Under the pieces are notes generated by a model. The model was given only the letters and a program-made list of their open reading frames with translations, ran no database searches and was not told the origin of the DNA. DNA of 64,000 nucleotides from Leptidea sinapis (lineage: Eukaryota > Arthropoda > Insecta > Lepidoptera > Pieridae), in contig NC_066266.1 of assembly GCF_905404315.1 (NCBI RefSeq), forward strand, positions 7,501 to 71,500, in the 5' to 3' direction. The translations under genes were made by a program, and so were the position numbers. Positions 43,657 through 54,850 of this stretch are shown here, piece after piece. The stretch's first letter is position 1. Each line of letters opens with the position of its first letter.

Positions 43657-44100
43657 GTTATTCAAATTCTTCTAAGTCTTTTATCCTTTAAAATGTTTAA
43701 AGTCTTTTTTTAATGAAAATTATTCTAAGTTCTTAAATTGTTAAAATTTTACTAAGTCTTTTATTTCTTCAAAATTTTTATTAATTTAATTTTACTAAGT
43801 TTAATTATGTATGAAAAGTCAATTTTACTATACACTATTACTCACGATACCAGTCCAACACCTTATAATCTGTAATCCAGGCACTTCACTAATTTCACTC
43901 ACTAACACTGAACGTACAATTCATTATCACTATATCCGGTTCGAGGATCCAATATTTAGTTACTACGTATTAAAAACCACTATGTATCCAGAAAACTCAA
44001 TTTATTCTTTTTTTTTTTTTGAGAGGAGGTAATACTGTTACGTATTAATATGTCGGACTCGAGTGTCCGCGCAAGCGGACACCCCATACCGACTAAAACC
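43657..44100 (-). repeat. Left arm of Bel/Pao inverted repeat (5' region)
   Basis: Reverse complement of 44836-45265, with small differences: about 35 extra bp near 43977-44010, and no copy of the 23-bp palindrome seen at 44888-44910. A hairpin GTGTCCGC-GCAA-GCGGACAC lies near 44064-44083. It probably contains the 5' LTR and leader of the minus copy; LTR limits cannot be set because no 3' LTR is present. Confidence 0.75.
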
Positions 44101-44443
44101 TCCTCTGTGCTGTTAGCAGCTCTGGCTTTCACAGCGAAGTAGGACGAGGGCCGTGGAGGCCGCAAAGACTACGCAACAACAGTCGCGGGGCGTCTCCTAC
44201 TCGAACTAGAGACTCGAATCTCAGACTGGCTGTGTACTTGTGGGAAAAAAAAAACCTTATAAGATTCGAACCGTGATCACCAACACGTTAGTCCAATGTC
44301 AAACGACAAAGCTATTTGGTAATTCTCAATTTATTCAAAAGACAGATGCAGGTCCTATAAACTGTTGCAAATAGTTTAATCGAGTGCTTATTCTATGCTA
44401 GCGCCACCTAGTTATAAAGTGTGTAAACTCTCTCGAATCTTAA
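44101..44443. other. Spacer at the palindrome centre, with a tRNA-like relic
   Basis: No coding region is supported. On the minus strand, a perfect B-box-like GGTTCGAATC (44272-44263), an A-box-like TGACATTGG about 25 nt upstream, and a run of T (44254-44244) after the B box resemble a tRNA or tRNA-derived SINE unit. I could not fold it into a convincing cloverleaf. The region right of 44330 is AT-rich and unassigned. Confidence 0.35.
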
Positions 44444-44835
44444 CAGTGCTCCTCTGTGGCATAAATCCGTACTGGCGAGTACTCATCCTGGGGATAAGGT
44501 GGAATTTGAGTCGAGCCACCAACATTTTTTCGAAGATCTTCCCCAATATTGGTGGTAGACCAATCGGTCTGTAAGCCTTCGGCGTCGTGTAGTCGCCTTT
44601 TCCGGGCTTCCGCAGGACAACGACAATAGCTTCTTTCCATGCAACCGGAAAGTAGTGCAGCTGTAAGCATTTATTGAAGAGGGCTAGAATTAAGTTGGGC
44701 GCGTTTGAGATGGTATGTGAGCATATGTCGGCAGTGAAGCCATCCGCTCCTGGGGCTTTTTTAGGGTTAAATGACCTGGCAGCTAGTATAAGTTCTAGCA
44801 TAGTGAACGGTGGGTCGCAGGAAACATCTTGTTCA
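44444..44835 (-). pseudogene. TRAS-B-like ORF2 fragment (N-terminal RT)
   Basis: The minus-strand frame reads from CDPPFT through ARSFNPKKAPGADGF, a KPGKGDYTTPKAYRPIG block and FMPQRST, then departs from the family sequence at 44444/44443. Its closest relative here is TRAS-B at 10920-11282 (SFNPKKAPG, IVVVLRKPGK, PILGKI.EKM). It is oriented opposite to the downstream TRAS-B piece at 49887, as if the two halves of one element had been separated and one inverted. Confidence 0.75.
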
Positions 44836-45265
44836 GGTTTTAGTCGGTATGGGGTGTCCGCTTGCGCGGACGCTCGAGTCCGACATATTACGCCCCGATC
44901 CGGGGCGTAAATACGTAACAGTATTACCTCCTCTCAAAAAAAAAAAGTTAATACGTAGTAAGTAAATATTGGATCCTCGAACCGGATATAGTGATAATGA
45001 ATTGTACGTTCAGTGTTAGTGAGTGAAATTAGTGAAGTGCCTGGATTACAGATTATAAGGTGTTGGACTGGTATCGTGAGTAATAGTGTATAGTAAAATT
45101 GACTTTTCATACATAATTAAACTTAGTAAAATTAAATTAATAAAAATTTTGAAGAAATAAAAGACTTAGTAAAATTTTAACAATTTAAGAACTTAGAATA
45201 ATTTTCATTAAAAAAAGACTTTAAACATTTTAAAGGATAAAAGACTTAGAAGAATTTGAATAACT
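44836..45265 (+). repeat. Right arm of Bel/Pao inverted repeat
   Basis: Pairs with 43657-44100. It contains a perfect palindrome TTACGCCCCG-ATC-CGGGGCGTAA at 44888-44910 that is missing from the left arm. The arm homology continues in plus positions 46703-48376 against 36603-38276, so the full inverted pair is interrupted only by the LOA-type element and the spacer. Confidence 0.8.
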
Positions 45266-45363
45266 TAGAAAATTTTAAAGAAAAAAAAAATACAGAAAAA
45301 TTTCAACAATTTAAGGACTTAGAATAATTCGCATTTAAAAATACGCTATAAGCTGAATTCAGT

Positions 45364-46950
45364 ATGGAGGAACTTCAAAGTAGTCAGCTAGAAACCTATA
45401 ATCTTATTAAAAGATTGATGGAGAACGTCAAAAAATGTCCAAAAGAACGTATGACTAAAGCCCATTTAGAAACAAGATTGGAAATGCTGGAATCTTATTG
45501 GCAAAAATTCCAAACCAAACATGACGCTTTGGCATCAATTTCTGCAGACAAAAGAGCACAATTGAGCTACTTTAAAGAAAATATTAGTGATGACTGTTTT
45601 GACTTCTATTTAGATTTAAAAACTCGAATTAAAGAAAAATTAAATGCTCTAGAAGGTACAGCGAATTCAGCTCTTAAAGCAGTACCAACTGACAACCCTC
45701 TACAAAGTCCAACTTATAATGTCAAATTACCTCCAATCGAAATTCCAAAATTCTCAGGAGATTATAAAGACTGGATTTCTTTTCATGATTTGTTCAAATC
45801 TCTCATCAATGACAACGATACATTAAGCAAAGTTAACAAATGTCACTACCTCAAATCTAGCTTACAAGGTGAAGCTGAACATTTAGTTAAACAGATTCCC
45901 GTCACTGAAGCCAATTATGATATTATGTGGGAAACGCTCACGCGAAGATACAATAATCGTAGACATATAGTTAATTCATATATTGGCAGATTGATGAACC
46001 AAAGAAAGGTCATTAATGAAACACCTAAGGCTATTAGAGAAATATTAGACGTTATTTCTAAATGCTTAACGACATTGAAATTCACTGATAAATGGGATGA
46101 TATAATAGTCTTCATAGTTATACAGAAACTAGATACGGAGTCACATCGTTTATTTGAACAACGCATAGAATTATTGAATAGACTACCAACATGGAAAGAT
46201 TTATCAGAGTTTTTGGAATTACGCTTTAGAACATTAGAAGCAGTTAAGGGCAAAGACAATAATCCACTTACTCACAGAAATGTAACAACCGCAAAAAGTT
46301 TTACGGCGAAATTAAGTGAACCACTCAAATGTGTGTACTGTAATGTGGATCATAGACTTTATGCATGCAAGAGTTTTAGTCAGCTAGAGGTAAACGACCG
46401 ACAGCAGTACATTCAGAAGCAAAATCTTTGCTTCAATTGCTTAAAAAAGGGCCATTCAGCGAAAGATTGCACTCAGTCAACATGTAGAAAATGCGGGCGC
46501 AAACATCACACCCTACTACATGGTTACAGCGTGCCTGCTGGCACGACTTCGGCTTCGCAGAGCTCACAGATTAACCAGATAGTAAATCTTTCTACGGTTA
46601 AAAACATAGATAGCATCACCATGAAAACTTCCATAGACACTTCTTCGATAATACTAGCAACTGCACTCGTCAAAGTTCAGTCACATAGAAACCATAGTAT
46701 GCATACCCTTCGCGCACTTGTCGATCAAGGATCACAAGCATCATTGATTACCGAAGGAGCGTGCCAAGAATTGGGTTTTAAGAAAGCTCCTATTCAAGGA
46801 AACATAGTAGACGTTAGCTCAAAGAACACATTCACCAAAGCACTTGTAGAGTTTGAAATAATGTCAACACACGACCCAAAAACAAAAATAAAAGTCAACG
46901 CTTATGTATTGAGAAACTTGACGTCATACCATACCTCAGCGTGTAAATAA
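45364..46950 (+). pseudogene. Bel/Pao gag-protease (frameshifted after protease)
   Basis: ATG at 45364. An N-terminal gag domain of the Bel/Pao type occupies about residues 1-300 (helical; PKFSGDYKDWISFHDLF and YLKSSLQGEAEHLV motifs). Zinc knuckles follow at about residues 320-380 (CVYCNVDHRLYAC, CFNCLKKGHSAKDC, CRKCGRKHH). The aspartic protease motif DQGSQASLITE lies near residue 455. One extra C in the tcatacc/atacctc region near 46930, absent from the minus copy, shifts the frame to a stop at 46950. The polyprotein would otherwise continue into RT. Confidence 0.82.
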
Positions 46951-48988
46951 TGTCGATTGGCCACAATTTAATAACTTACAATTAGCGGACTATACATTCA
47001 CACAGCCTGGTCGCATAGATCTTCTCCTAGGCGCAGAAGTATTCACAGATATACTTCAACAGGGTGTATTGGTTCAGAGAGATGAAGAAAGATCACTTGT
47101 GGCACAAGAAACTTCATTGGGTTGGTTGATCTCTGGAAGCAACAATAAACTTGATAACCAACAAACAATAGTATCTAGCCATCATGCAAAAATAGAAATA
47201 GACATAGCACTTCGTAAATTCTGGGAATTAGAAGAACCTATATCTAGACAAAAAGTAATGTCTAACGATGAGAAGAAATGTAAACAATATTATAAAAAAA
47301 CACATAGTAGAACAAAAGAAGGAAGATATGTAGTACGCTTACCATTTATTGTCAATCCTCCTGACTTGGGTGAATCTGAAACCAATGCTTTAAAACGACT
47401 GGCATCACTGGAGCGTAAATTTAAAACTCTTTTAGATTTACGACATAGATACACAGCATTCATGCAAGATTATCTAGACCAAGGCCACAAGGAGCCTGTT
47501 TCAATTAAAAATACAAATAGCGTCTGTTACTTACCTCATCACGCAGTAATTAACGATCAACATCTCACCACCAAGCTTCGTGTCGTCTTCGATGCCTCTG
47601 CCAAGACTAATAATGGAAAATCGTTAAATGACAATTTGTTAATTGGACCAACACTTCAAAGTGATCTAAGGGACATAACGTTAAGATGGAGACGACATGT
47701 TATAGTTCTCGTTGGAGACATTCGCCAAATGTATAGAAGAATTAAAATAGAAGAGAGTGAAAGGGACTATCAACGGATTGTATGGAGATGGAGCTCAGAT
47801 GATGCAATCCAACACTATAGACTAACCACAGTCACTTATGGAACTTCATGTGCACCATATTTGGCAATCAAGACATTGAAGCAACTAGCCGAAGATGAAA
47901 AGGAAAATTTCTCAGAAGAAGTTATCAGCGCTCTATCATCAGATTTCTACGTAGATGATTTGCTTACAGGAACTCCTACAATTGATGAAGCTATCACATT
48001 AAAACATAGTTTGACAAAACTCTTAAACAAAGGAGGTTTTGAACTTCATAAATGGGCATCGAACTGTCCAGAAATAGAAAACTTAACACAAGATAAACGA
48101 AAAATCTTGGGCATAGATTGGAATGATGAATCCGATAAATTTGAATTAAATTTTGATTTAAAAGATAGAAACTACGAAGCTCCAACGAAACGAATTATTT
48201 TACAAGATATCGCTAAGCTATATGACCCATCAGGTTGGTAAGCTCCTATAATTATCAAAGCCAAAGTTTTTCTGCAGAAATTGTGGGCAGCCGGTATTGA
48301 TTGGGACGATCAGATTGCTGAAATGTTAAAGATAGAATGGTTGACATTCCGCAATAACGTAAGTAACATGCCAACTATAGAATTAGATAGATGGATAGGC
48401 TTTACAGACAACGTCGTCAAGGTTGAGATTCATGGATTTTCTGACGCATCAGATGTTGCATACGCCGCAGTTGTCTATTGCCGATCTATCTTTCCTGAAA
48501 CAGTCAAAGTAACGATGATAGAAGCTAAAACGAAAGTAGCACCAGTTAAGAAAATATCCACACCGAGATTAGAACTATGTGGAGCAGTTTTACTTGCAAA
48601 ACTAATTGACCGAATAAAAACAGCACTTAACATTCCAACCAAAGACATATATGCTTGGACGGACGCAACCATAGTTTTAGCCTGGTTGCAACGACCTTCA
48701 TGTTACTGTAATACCTTCGTGGCTAATAGGGTGACAGAAATCACCAATAGAGTCGACACAAATAGATGGCATCACGTCGCTTCGCAGAACAACCCAGCAG
48801 ATGTGGCCTCTCGTGGCATTTGTCCATTGGAGCTACAATCACATGAGTTGTGGTGGAGTGGTCCACCATGGCTCCGAGAACGTCACGACTTACCTCTAAC
48901 AGACATAAGTGAAATAGTTAGTCCTACGGAGGATGAGAAAAAGTGTCATGTGAAAGTGCAGTGTAGTTGTCGTAGTACCGGGACCTGA
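46951..48988 (+). pseudogene. Bel/Pao reverse transcriptase and RNase H
   Basis: RT from about 47069: LRVVFDASAK, LVGDIRQMYRRI, YGTSCAPYLAIKTL and the FYVDDLLTG box. A TAA at 48239-48241 stands where the minus copy reads a leucine codon after PSGW. RNase H follows from 48281 with HGFSDASDVAYAA, PRLELCGAVL, WTDATIVLAWL and NPADVASRG. The frame ends at 48988, and sequence to about 49106 is degenerate. All catalytic motifs are visible, so decay is recent. Confidence 0.82.
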
Positions 48989-49106
48989 AATGGACATAGA
49001 CATTATTAATAGATATTCAAATCATAATAAATTAGTAAGAGTAGTTAGCTATTGCATAAGATTCTACTATAAATGTTAAGCTAAAGCTAAAAAGGAAAAC
49101 TTACCT

Positions 49107-49886
49107 GTGTATACTCCTTACCTGAATACCATGGAGATGCATCATGCATTAGGCCGTTTGATAAAGTTGTCTCAGTTGTCGGAAAGCGTAGATGTAAAAA
49201 ATATTAAAAATCTGAATCCATTCAATGACAATGATCAAATATTAAAAGTTGGAGGTCGTATTCAAAATGCATGCTGCAGTAGAGAAACTAAACACCCAAT
49301 AATACTAGCAAAAAATAGTAGATTAGCTCACTTGATAGTAAAGGAAGCACATGTCAAAACTCTTCATGGAGGAGTTCAGTTAATGTTAAATCATGTTAGA
49401 AATAAATATTATATAATTGGAATTAAGCATATAATTGAGAGAATTATTAAAGAATGTGTACCGTGTCATAGAAATTCATCTAAATTGTTAAATCAGTTAA
49501 TGGGTAATTTACCTAAAGAAAGAGTCACGCCACAAAGACCATTCCTTGTTAGTGGTGTAGATTTCGCAGTCCCAGTAATCTTAAAGTTATTTAGTGGACG
49601 TGGATCTAATCGAACTCAAAAGGCATATATTTCTTTATTCATTTGTACTGTCACTAAGGCAGTGCACATTGAACTCGTCACTAGTTTGAGCACAGAGTGG
49701 TTTTTGGCTGCTTTTCGTCGTTTTACGGCACGAAGAGGTCATTGTAAAAAATTTATAAGTGATTGCGGGACAAATTTTAAAGGTGCCACTACAGAGCTTA
49801 AGATTATGGCCAGCAAAAGCACAGCAAATGTATGCACTGGGGCGCCCCATATGGGCGGTCTTTGGGAATCAAATTATAACAATTGT
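49107..49886 (+). pseudogene. Bel/Pao integrase, C-terminally truncated
   Basis: The N-terminal zinc-binding HHCC motif is visible (EAHVKTLHGG and CVPCHR). The catalytic core shows the first Asp in SGVDFAVP, ICTVTKAVHIELV, and the second Asp in SDCGTNFKG. The GAPHMGGLWES segment follows, and integrase homology ends within a few codons at the join with TRAS-B sequence (about 49880-49893). The catalytic Glu region downstream is lost or altered. The open frame that crosses this junction is a chance fusion. Confidence 0.82.
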
Positions 49887-51611
49887 ATCTCTGGATATAG
49901 AGGGAGCCTTCGACAGTGCCTGGTGGCCAGCCATTAGAGTCCGACTGGCTGAGGAAAATTGTCCACAGAATTTGAGGAGAGTCATCGGAAGCTACTTGGA
50001 AGATAGAACAGTCAAGGTTAGGTACGCGGGTGAGGAATACACCAGACCCACCGAAAAAGGCTGCGTCCAGGGATCCATAGGAGGACCCATCCTGTGGAAC
50101 CTGTTGCTGGATCCTCTCCTAAAAGACCTTGAGAGCGGGGGGTACTACTGCCAGGCCTTCGCGGATGATGTCATACTTGTTTTCGATGGTGACACAATAT
50201 TAGAACTAGAACGATCTGCCAACGCCGCATTGGATCAAGTTCGGTTATGGGGAGTTAAAAACAAATTGCAGTTTGCCCCACATAAAACAAACGCGATGGT
50301 GGTAACACGCAAACTTAAGTATGACGACCCGCGTCTCTCCATGGGCGGAGTTGGCATTTCAATACAAAAAGAGCTCAAAATACTGGGTGTCACCATCGAC
50401 GACAGGCTGACTTTTAATACGCATGTAGCGAACGTATGCAGGAAGGCTTTGGGAGTATACAAACAAGCCAGGGCAGCCAAGATCAGTTGGGGCCTCCACC
50501 CAGAGGTTATAAGAACTATTTATGTTGCTACAGTGGAACCCATAATTTTGTACGCCTCCAGTGTGTGGGTCACGGCGGCTAAGAAGCTCGGGGTTCGGAA
50601 ACAGTTGAGAACGGTACAGCGGGGCATTGCTCAAAAAATGTGCAAGGCGTATCGTACCGTCTCCTTAAACTCCGCGCTTCTCCTTACCGGTATGCTCCCA
50701 CTTGATCTTAGAGTAATTGAGGCAGCCTCATTATATGAAGCCTAAAAAGGACTATCTCACCACAAGCTCTGTGGCAGAGAAGTAGAACGGATGGTCTCGG
50801 CCGAGAAAGGCCTACACCCAGCTCTGCATATCGACTTGGAAGTTAAAATCCTGGCAAAACAAGAACATGTGAGTGCCGAGAGCGAACATGATGTTCGAAT
50901 CTTCACAGATGGAAGCAAGATCGAAGGCAAGGTTGGTGCCTCCCTATCTTTTTGGAGCGCAAACCGTGAATTTAAATCCCTCAAGCTATCCCTCCCGAGC
51001 TATGCGACTGTCTATCAGGAGGAACTCCTGGCGATATGCAGAGCAACAAAGGAAATCTTGGGAAACGTCGGGCAGTCCTTTGCAATCCTCAGTGACTCGA
51101 TGGCGGCCCTAACAGCGATCGGGACCTACAACTCTCGCCACCCCCTAGCCATAGAAGCCCGGGAAAATATAAGATCAGCTTCCCTCCAAAGTAAAACAGT
51201 GGCTTTATTTTGGATAAAGGCTCACGCAGGCTTAGCAGGGAACGAAAGAATGGATGCGGCCCTTAACTTGAAGCGGAGGCCTGACTACGACATGTGTCCG
51301 GTTTCATTCGTCAGGCGAAGCCTCCGCGAGACTACGCTTGACGAATGGAATAAAAGATATAAGTTGGAAGAAACAGCCTCAATTACCAAGCTCTTTTTTC
51401 CGGATGCAGTGGAGGCGTACAGAATAATAAGAAAGCAGGTTCCGACAGTGGGTTTGCTGAGTACCTAAATCGATTTAAGTGTAGGAATAGCTCGTCATGC
51501 GTATGTGATATAGACGAATTAGAAACTGTGCCCCATATACTATTGAAATGCCCAGTGTTTACAATAGAGAGATACGATCTTGAACAACAACGACGTAATA
51601 TTGAACACTGA
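49887..51611 (+). pseudogene. TRAS-B-like ORF2 remnant: RT C-terminal part and RNase H
   Basis: RT motifs: DIEGAFDSAWW, GCVQGSIGGP, FADD, APHKTNAMV. The frame meets a TAA at 50743-50745 where TRAS-B has a lysine codon. RNase H shows FTDGSK, SDSMAAL and WIKAHAGLAGNER. About ten codons (the ADHLAKEA region with the last catalytic Asp) are missing near 51250, and further deletion and frameshift follow near 51430-51470. The C-terminal Cys-His motif is still readable around 51480-51560 in another frame. Confidence 0.75.
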
Positions 51612-52051
51612 TGCCATAAGTGGCATAATAAAAAGTAATCAGAGGCAAATTTTAATACAATATTGTGAGAAACTGTGTAAGAAAGTAATTCTAAGAAACA
51701 AAAGTAATTAAGTAATGTTTGCCTGATATTATGTTGAATATTTCGGCCAAGCATTAAACATAGAAAAAATGTAGTATTATAAGTATGTATAAAAATTAAG
51801 TTAATTGTAAATAAAATACCCATAAATGTTTGTTCCCTCCCCTATAAAAAACCAATAAATGATAAATTAAGTAGTATAGTTAGATAGATATGGGTGCCCC
51901 CCATATGTAAGCTTGTTTGGCGATGAATATAAGAAAGATATCGTATGAAGCATGAAAGTGCGAGAGGAATAATTGCGAGAACTTGTATGACAGAGAAACA
52001 TGAGAAGAATAGGCTCCGATTATCTTGGAGGTAGTAATAATAAAAAAAAAA
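51612..52051 (+). other. 3' UTR of the TRAS-B-like fragment
   Basis: AT-rich, no gene. Hairpin ATATGGG/CCCATAT at 51888-51906, then the two short segments shared with the TRAS-B 3' UTR, then poly(A). Confidence 0.55.
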
Positions 52052-52079
52052 CTTACCTAACCTAACCTAACTAACCTAA
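52052..52079 (+). repeat. Short telomeric tract
   Basis: About five CCTAA units, beginning CTTACCTAACC directly after poly(A) as at 36514, one unit shortened to CTAA. It joins gag sequence of a second Bel/Pao element without LTR. Confidence 0.88.
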
Positions 52080-52099
52080 GTTTCTAAACCATCGCATAA

Positions 52100-53180
52100 T
52101 TCTCATACCTTTGCAATAATACACAATGACAACAACACTTGCAATTTATGTAAAACCGCAAAACATTCTCATATATATCAATGCCCGGATTTTATAAAAC
52201 TATCAGTTAATGAACGCTTCAATTATATTAAAAATAATAAGTTATGTATTAATTGTTTAAGTTCAAAACATATGGCGATTAATTGTAATTCAAAAAATAC
52301 TTGCAAGCAGTGTAATAAGAAGCACCACTCATTAATCCATTTTGTTAACAACAAACCGGTTCCGCAACCGCTGATACATACGGAACATCACACAGCTGTA
52401 GGCTCGTCCAGTACAGAGCGGCCGCTCGAGGATGGTGCGCAGTCGCTCTGCATGCATTCGGCTAATAGTAACGTCGCATTACGTCATTTGCATAGCTTTG
52501 ACAATATATCTATTTTACCAACCGCGCAAGTATATGTTGTGACTGGTGGTCGAAAAAGTACTATAAGGTGCTTAATTGATAGCGCCTCGCAAAATAATAT
52601 TATCACGCGCGCTTCTTGCATTAGATTAAATTTAGATGTTAAACCTCTCATAAATTCATCGATTAAGACATTAGGGTCTATTTCCACTCCTATTAAAGGT
52701 TACGTTTCGCTTACAATACAGTCACGTGTTTCAGACGCTCAATACAATTTAATTCTTTTAGTTGTAGATAATATAACTGAACCGTTACCGGCGCACACGA
52801 TTGACAAGTCGACTGTACATTATTTTGAACATTTATCGCTCGCTGATGAATCTTGGAACGCGCCCGGAAATATAGACGCCATTCTCGGTGCTCAGATGTT
52901 CGCTTTTATATTATTGGGCGGTAAAGTTATACCACCACCGCTCGGTCGCTCTGCTCACTCGTCCAGTGTCATTTGCTCAGCACCCCACGCGCTTGAAACA
53001 ACGCTTGGCTATATTGTTATGGGGGAAATACCTTCCACTCATTCTAACGATATAGTCTGGTCCTTCGGCCCTTTAGTAAATAATTTAAATAAAATTTTAG
53101 TAAATTTTTGGCAGCTGGAGCAAGTGCCTTCTGTTAATAATATAAGTCCTGAAAATAAGGAATGTGAGCAGATTTTTTAA
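52100..53180 (+). pseudogene. Bel/Pao-2 gag C terminus and protease
   Basis: Zinc-knuckle remnants CNLCKTAKHSHIYQC, CINCLSSKHMAINC and CKQCNKKHH lead into a protease with CLIDSASQNNIITRASC (DSA in place of the usual DSG/DQG). A conserved ILGAQMFAFIL segment (the family's 'LLGA' region) follows. The readable frame runs to 53180 and then shifts. Confidence 0.7.
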
Positions 53181-54850
53181 ATCAACGGTCGCAAGAAGTT
53201 CTTGTGGTCGCTATATCGTTTCGCTTCCTTTTAAGAGCGATCCTAAGTAATTAGGTAATTCTTTTATTTACGCTCAACGTCGTTTGACCGCGTTGGAACG
53301 AAGATTCCATGCGTTTCCCGCTTTACGTAAAGCCTACAATGAAGTTATTGTAGATTATATTGAAAATGGATACTTATCAGAAGTTCCCTATTCTTTAAAC
53401 GCTATATCTGACGGCTACTTTATTCCGCTGTTTTTCGGCCAGATAAATCGACAACAAAAACTCGCATAGTTTTAGACGCAAGTGCTAAAACCGATTCTGG
53501 CGTATCGCTTAATGACTTATTGCATATTGGGCCTAACTTGCAGTCAGATTTATTTACACTTCTTTTAAGGTCTCGTTATTTTAAAATCGCTTTAAACGCA
53601 GATATAAAACAAATGTATTTAAGAATTTTTTTGTAAGAAAATGATCGTAAATATCAAAAAAATTTATACCGCTTCGCTGATAACGAACCAAATCGCATTT
53701 TTCAATTTAATTCAGTGGCTTTTGGCCTTCGCTCTAGTCCGTACTTAGCTATGCGGACTGTACGACAGCTCGCAGAGGATGAACGTGAACGCTTTCCTCT
53801 CGCTGCTGTAGTTGCTACACAGGAACTATTCATGGCCGATCTGACCACCTCAGTACACTCTGTTGACGACGGTATACGCTTGGCGGACGAGTTACGCGCG
53901 TTATTCAAATCCGAAAGATTTAATTTGGTAAAGTGGGCAAGTAACTCGCACGTCTTCTCACACACTCACCGGAGTCACACCGCGCGTCGATTGGGTTCAG
54001 CGATGACAATAGTAATTTAAAGGTGTTAGGCTTGAAGTGGATACCTACTACCGATACCTTCACGTTTAATATATCCTCAACATCTGTAGGCAGTACTAAA
54101 CGGGCGATACTTTCAACTATTGTTCGCTTGTTTGACGTTCTAGGATTTGTTGCACCTGTCATATTATACGCAAAACTTTTGATACAAGAACTTTGGCTTG
54201 CAAAAGTAGAATGGGATCAGGAACCACCGGAAACTATAACCGAACGTTTTATTAAATTTAAAAATGAATTATCATTATTGGCTAACTTGCAAATACCACG
54301 CCACTTAGGTGTCGCAGCTGGCTGTACTGTGCGCATGCTCGCCTTTGGGGACGCTAGTATCAAAGCATACGGCTGCGTATTATTTTAGCATGTAACACAT
54401 CCAAATCATGAAGTTTCCATACATTTGGTTTGCGCCAAATCAAAGGTGGCTCCTCTTAAAACAATTACTTTAGTAAGGCTTGAATTATGTGCCGCATTGC
54501 TTGCATCTGAGCTTGTGAAACAAGTGCATTCTGCATTTCATGACCGCTATTCTATAGACGAAATTTATGTTTTCTCTGACTCCACAATCGCATTGTCTTG
54601 GATTCATTCATCTCCACATCGGTGGCAAGTATTTGTTGCCAACCGAGTCAGTAAAATACAAGATATTCTTTCGCCTGAACGCTTTTTTCACATAGATGGG
54701 TCACAAAATCCAAGTGATTGCCTATCAAGAGGTTTATTACCCTCTCAATTAATAAATCACCCGCTTTGGTGGTATGGTCCTCCATGGATGCGCCGTCCGA
54801 CAACGGACTGGCCTATAGTGCCATTTGAACCATCACGTATTGATGGTATA
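53181..54850 (+). pseudogene. Bel/Pao-2 reverse transcriptase and RNase H remnant
   Basis: Broken into at least four frames with stops near 53250, 53468, 53635, 54020 and 54386. RT motifs: VLDASAKT, LNADIKQMYLRI, AFGLRSSPYLAMRTV. The catalytic box, FYVDD in the first Bel/Pao family, reads FMADLTTS here, so both active-site aspartates are disturbed. RNase H motifs survive (FGDASIKAYG, VRLELCAALLASEL, FSDSTIALSWI, NPSDCLSRG). This is an old, inactive copy. Confidence 0.75.

Larger units (their letters stand above)
44836..49886 (+). mobile_element. Bel/Pao retrotransposon, plus copy, 3' truncated
   Basis: 5' region (44836-45363), gag, protease, RT, RNase H and most of integrase in order. It stops shortly after the HMGGLWES integrase motif and is joined to a TRAS-B fragment, so the 3' end and 3' LTR are missing. 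It is AT-rich, unlike the TRAS-A block. Nearly identical to the minus fragments at 36603-38276 and 43657-44100. Confidence 0.85.
49887..52051 (+). mobile_element. TRAS-B-like element, 3' half
   Basis: Begins inside RT (TTGTATCTCTGGATATAGAGG, encoding VSLDIEG), runs through RNase H and a 3' UTR resembling that of TRAS-B (GCATGAAAGTGCGAGAGG, GCGAGAACTTGTATG), and ends in poly(A) at 52042-52051 with telomeric repeats after it. It was therefore a telomere-targeted insertion before its 5' half was lost or moved. Confidence 0.8.

Noticed and set aside
44064..44100. GTGTCCGC/GCGGACAC hairpin followed by CTAA, resembling a Helitron 3' end
   Set aside because: The base after CTAA is A, not the T expected of the AT target, no 5' TC end was found, and the motif sits inside the Bel/Pao arm.
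49759..50745. A 328-codon frame that fuses Bel/Pao and TRAS-B sequence
   Set aside because: The first part reads the integrase region out of frame, so this is a chance fusion at a rearrangement junction, not a new protein.
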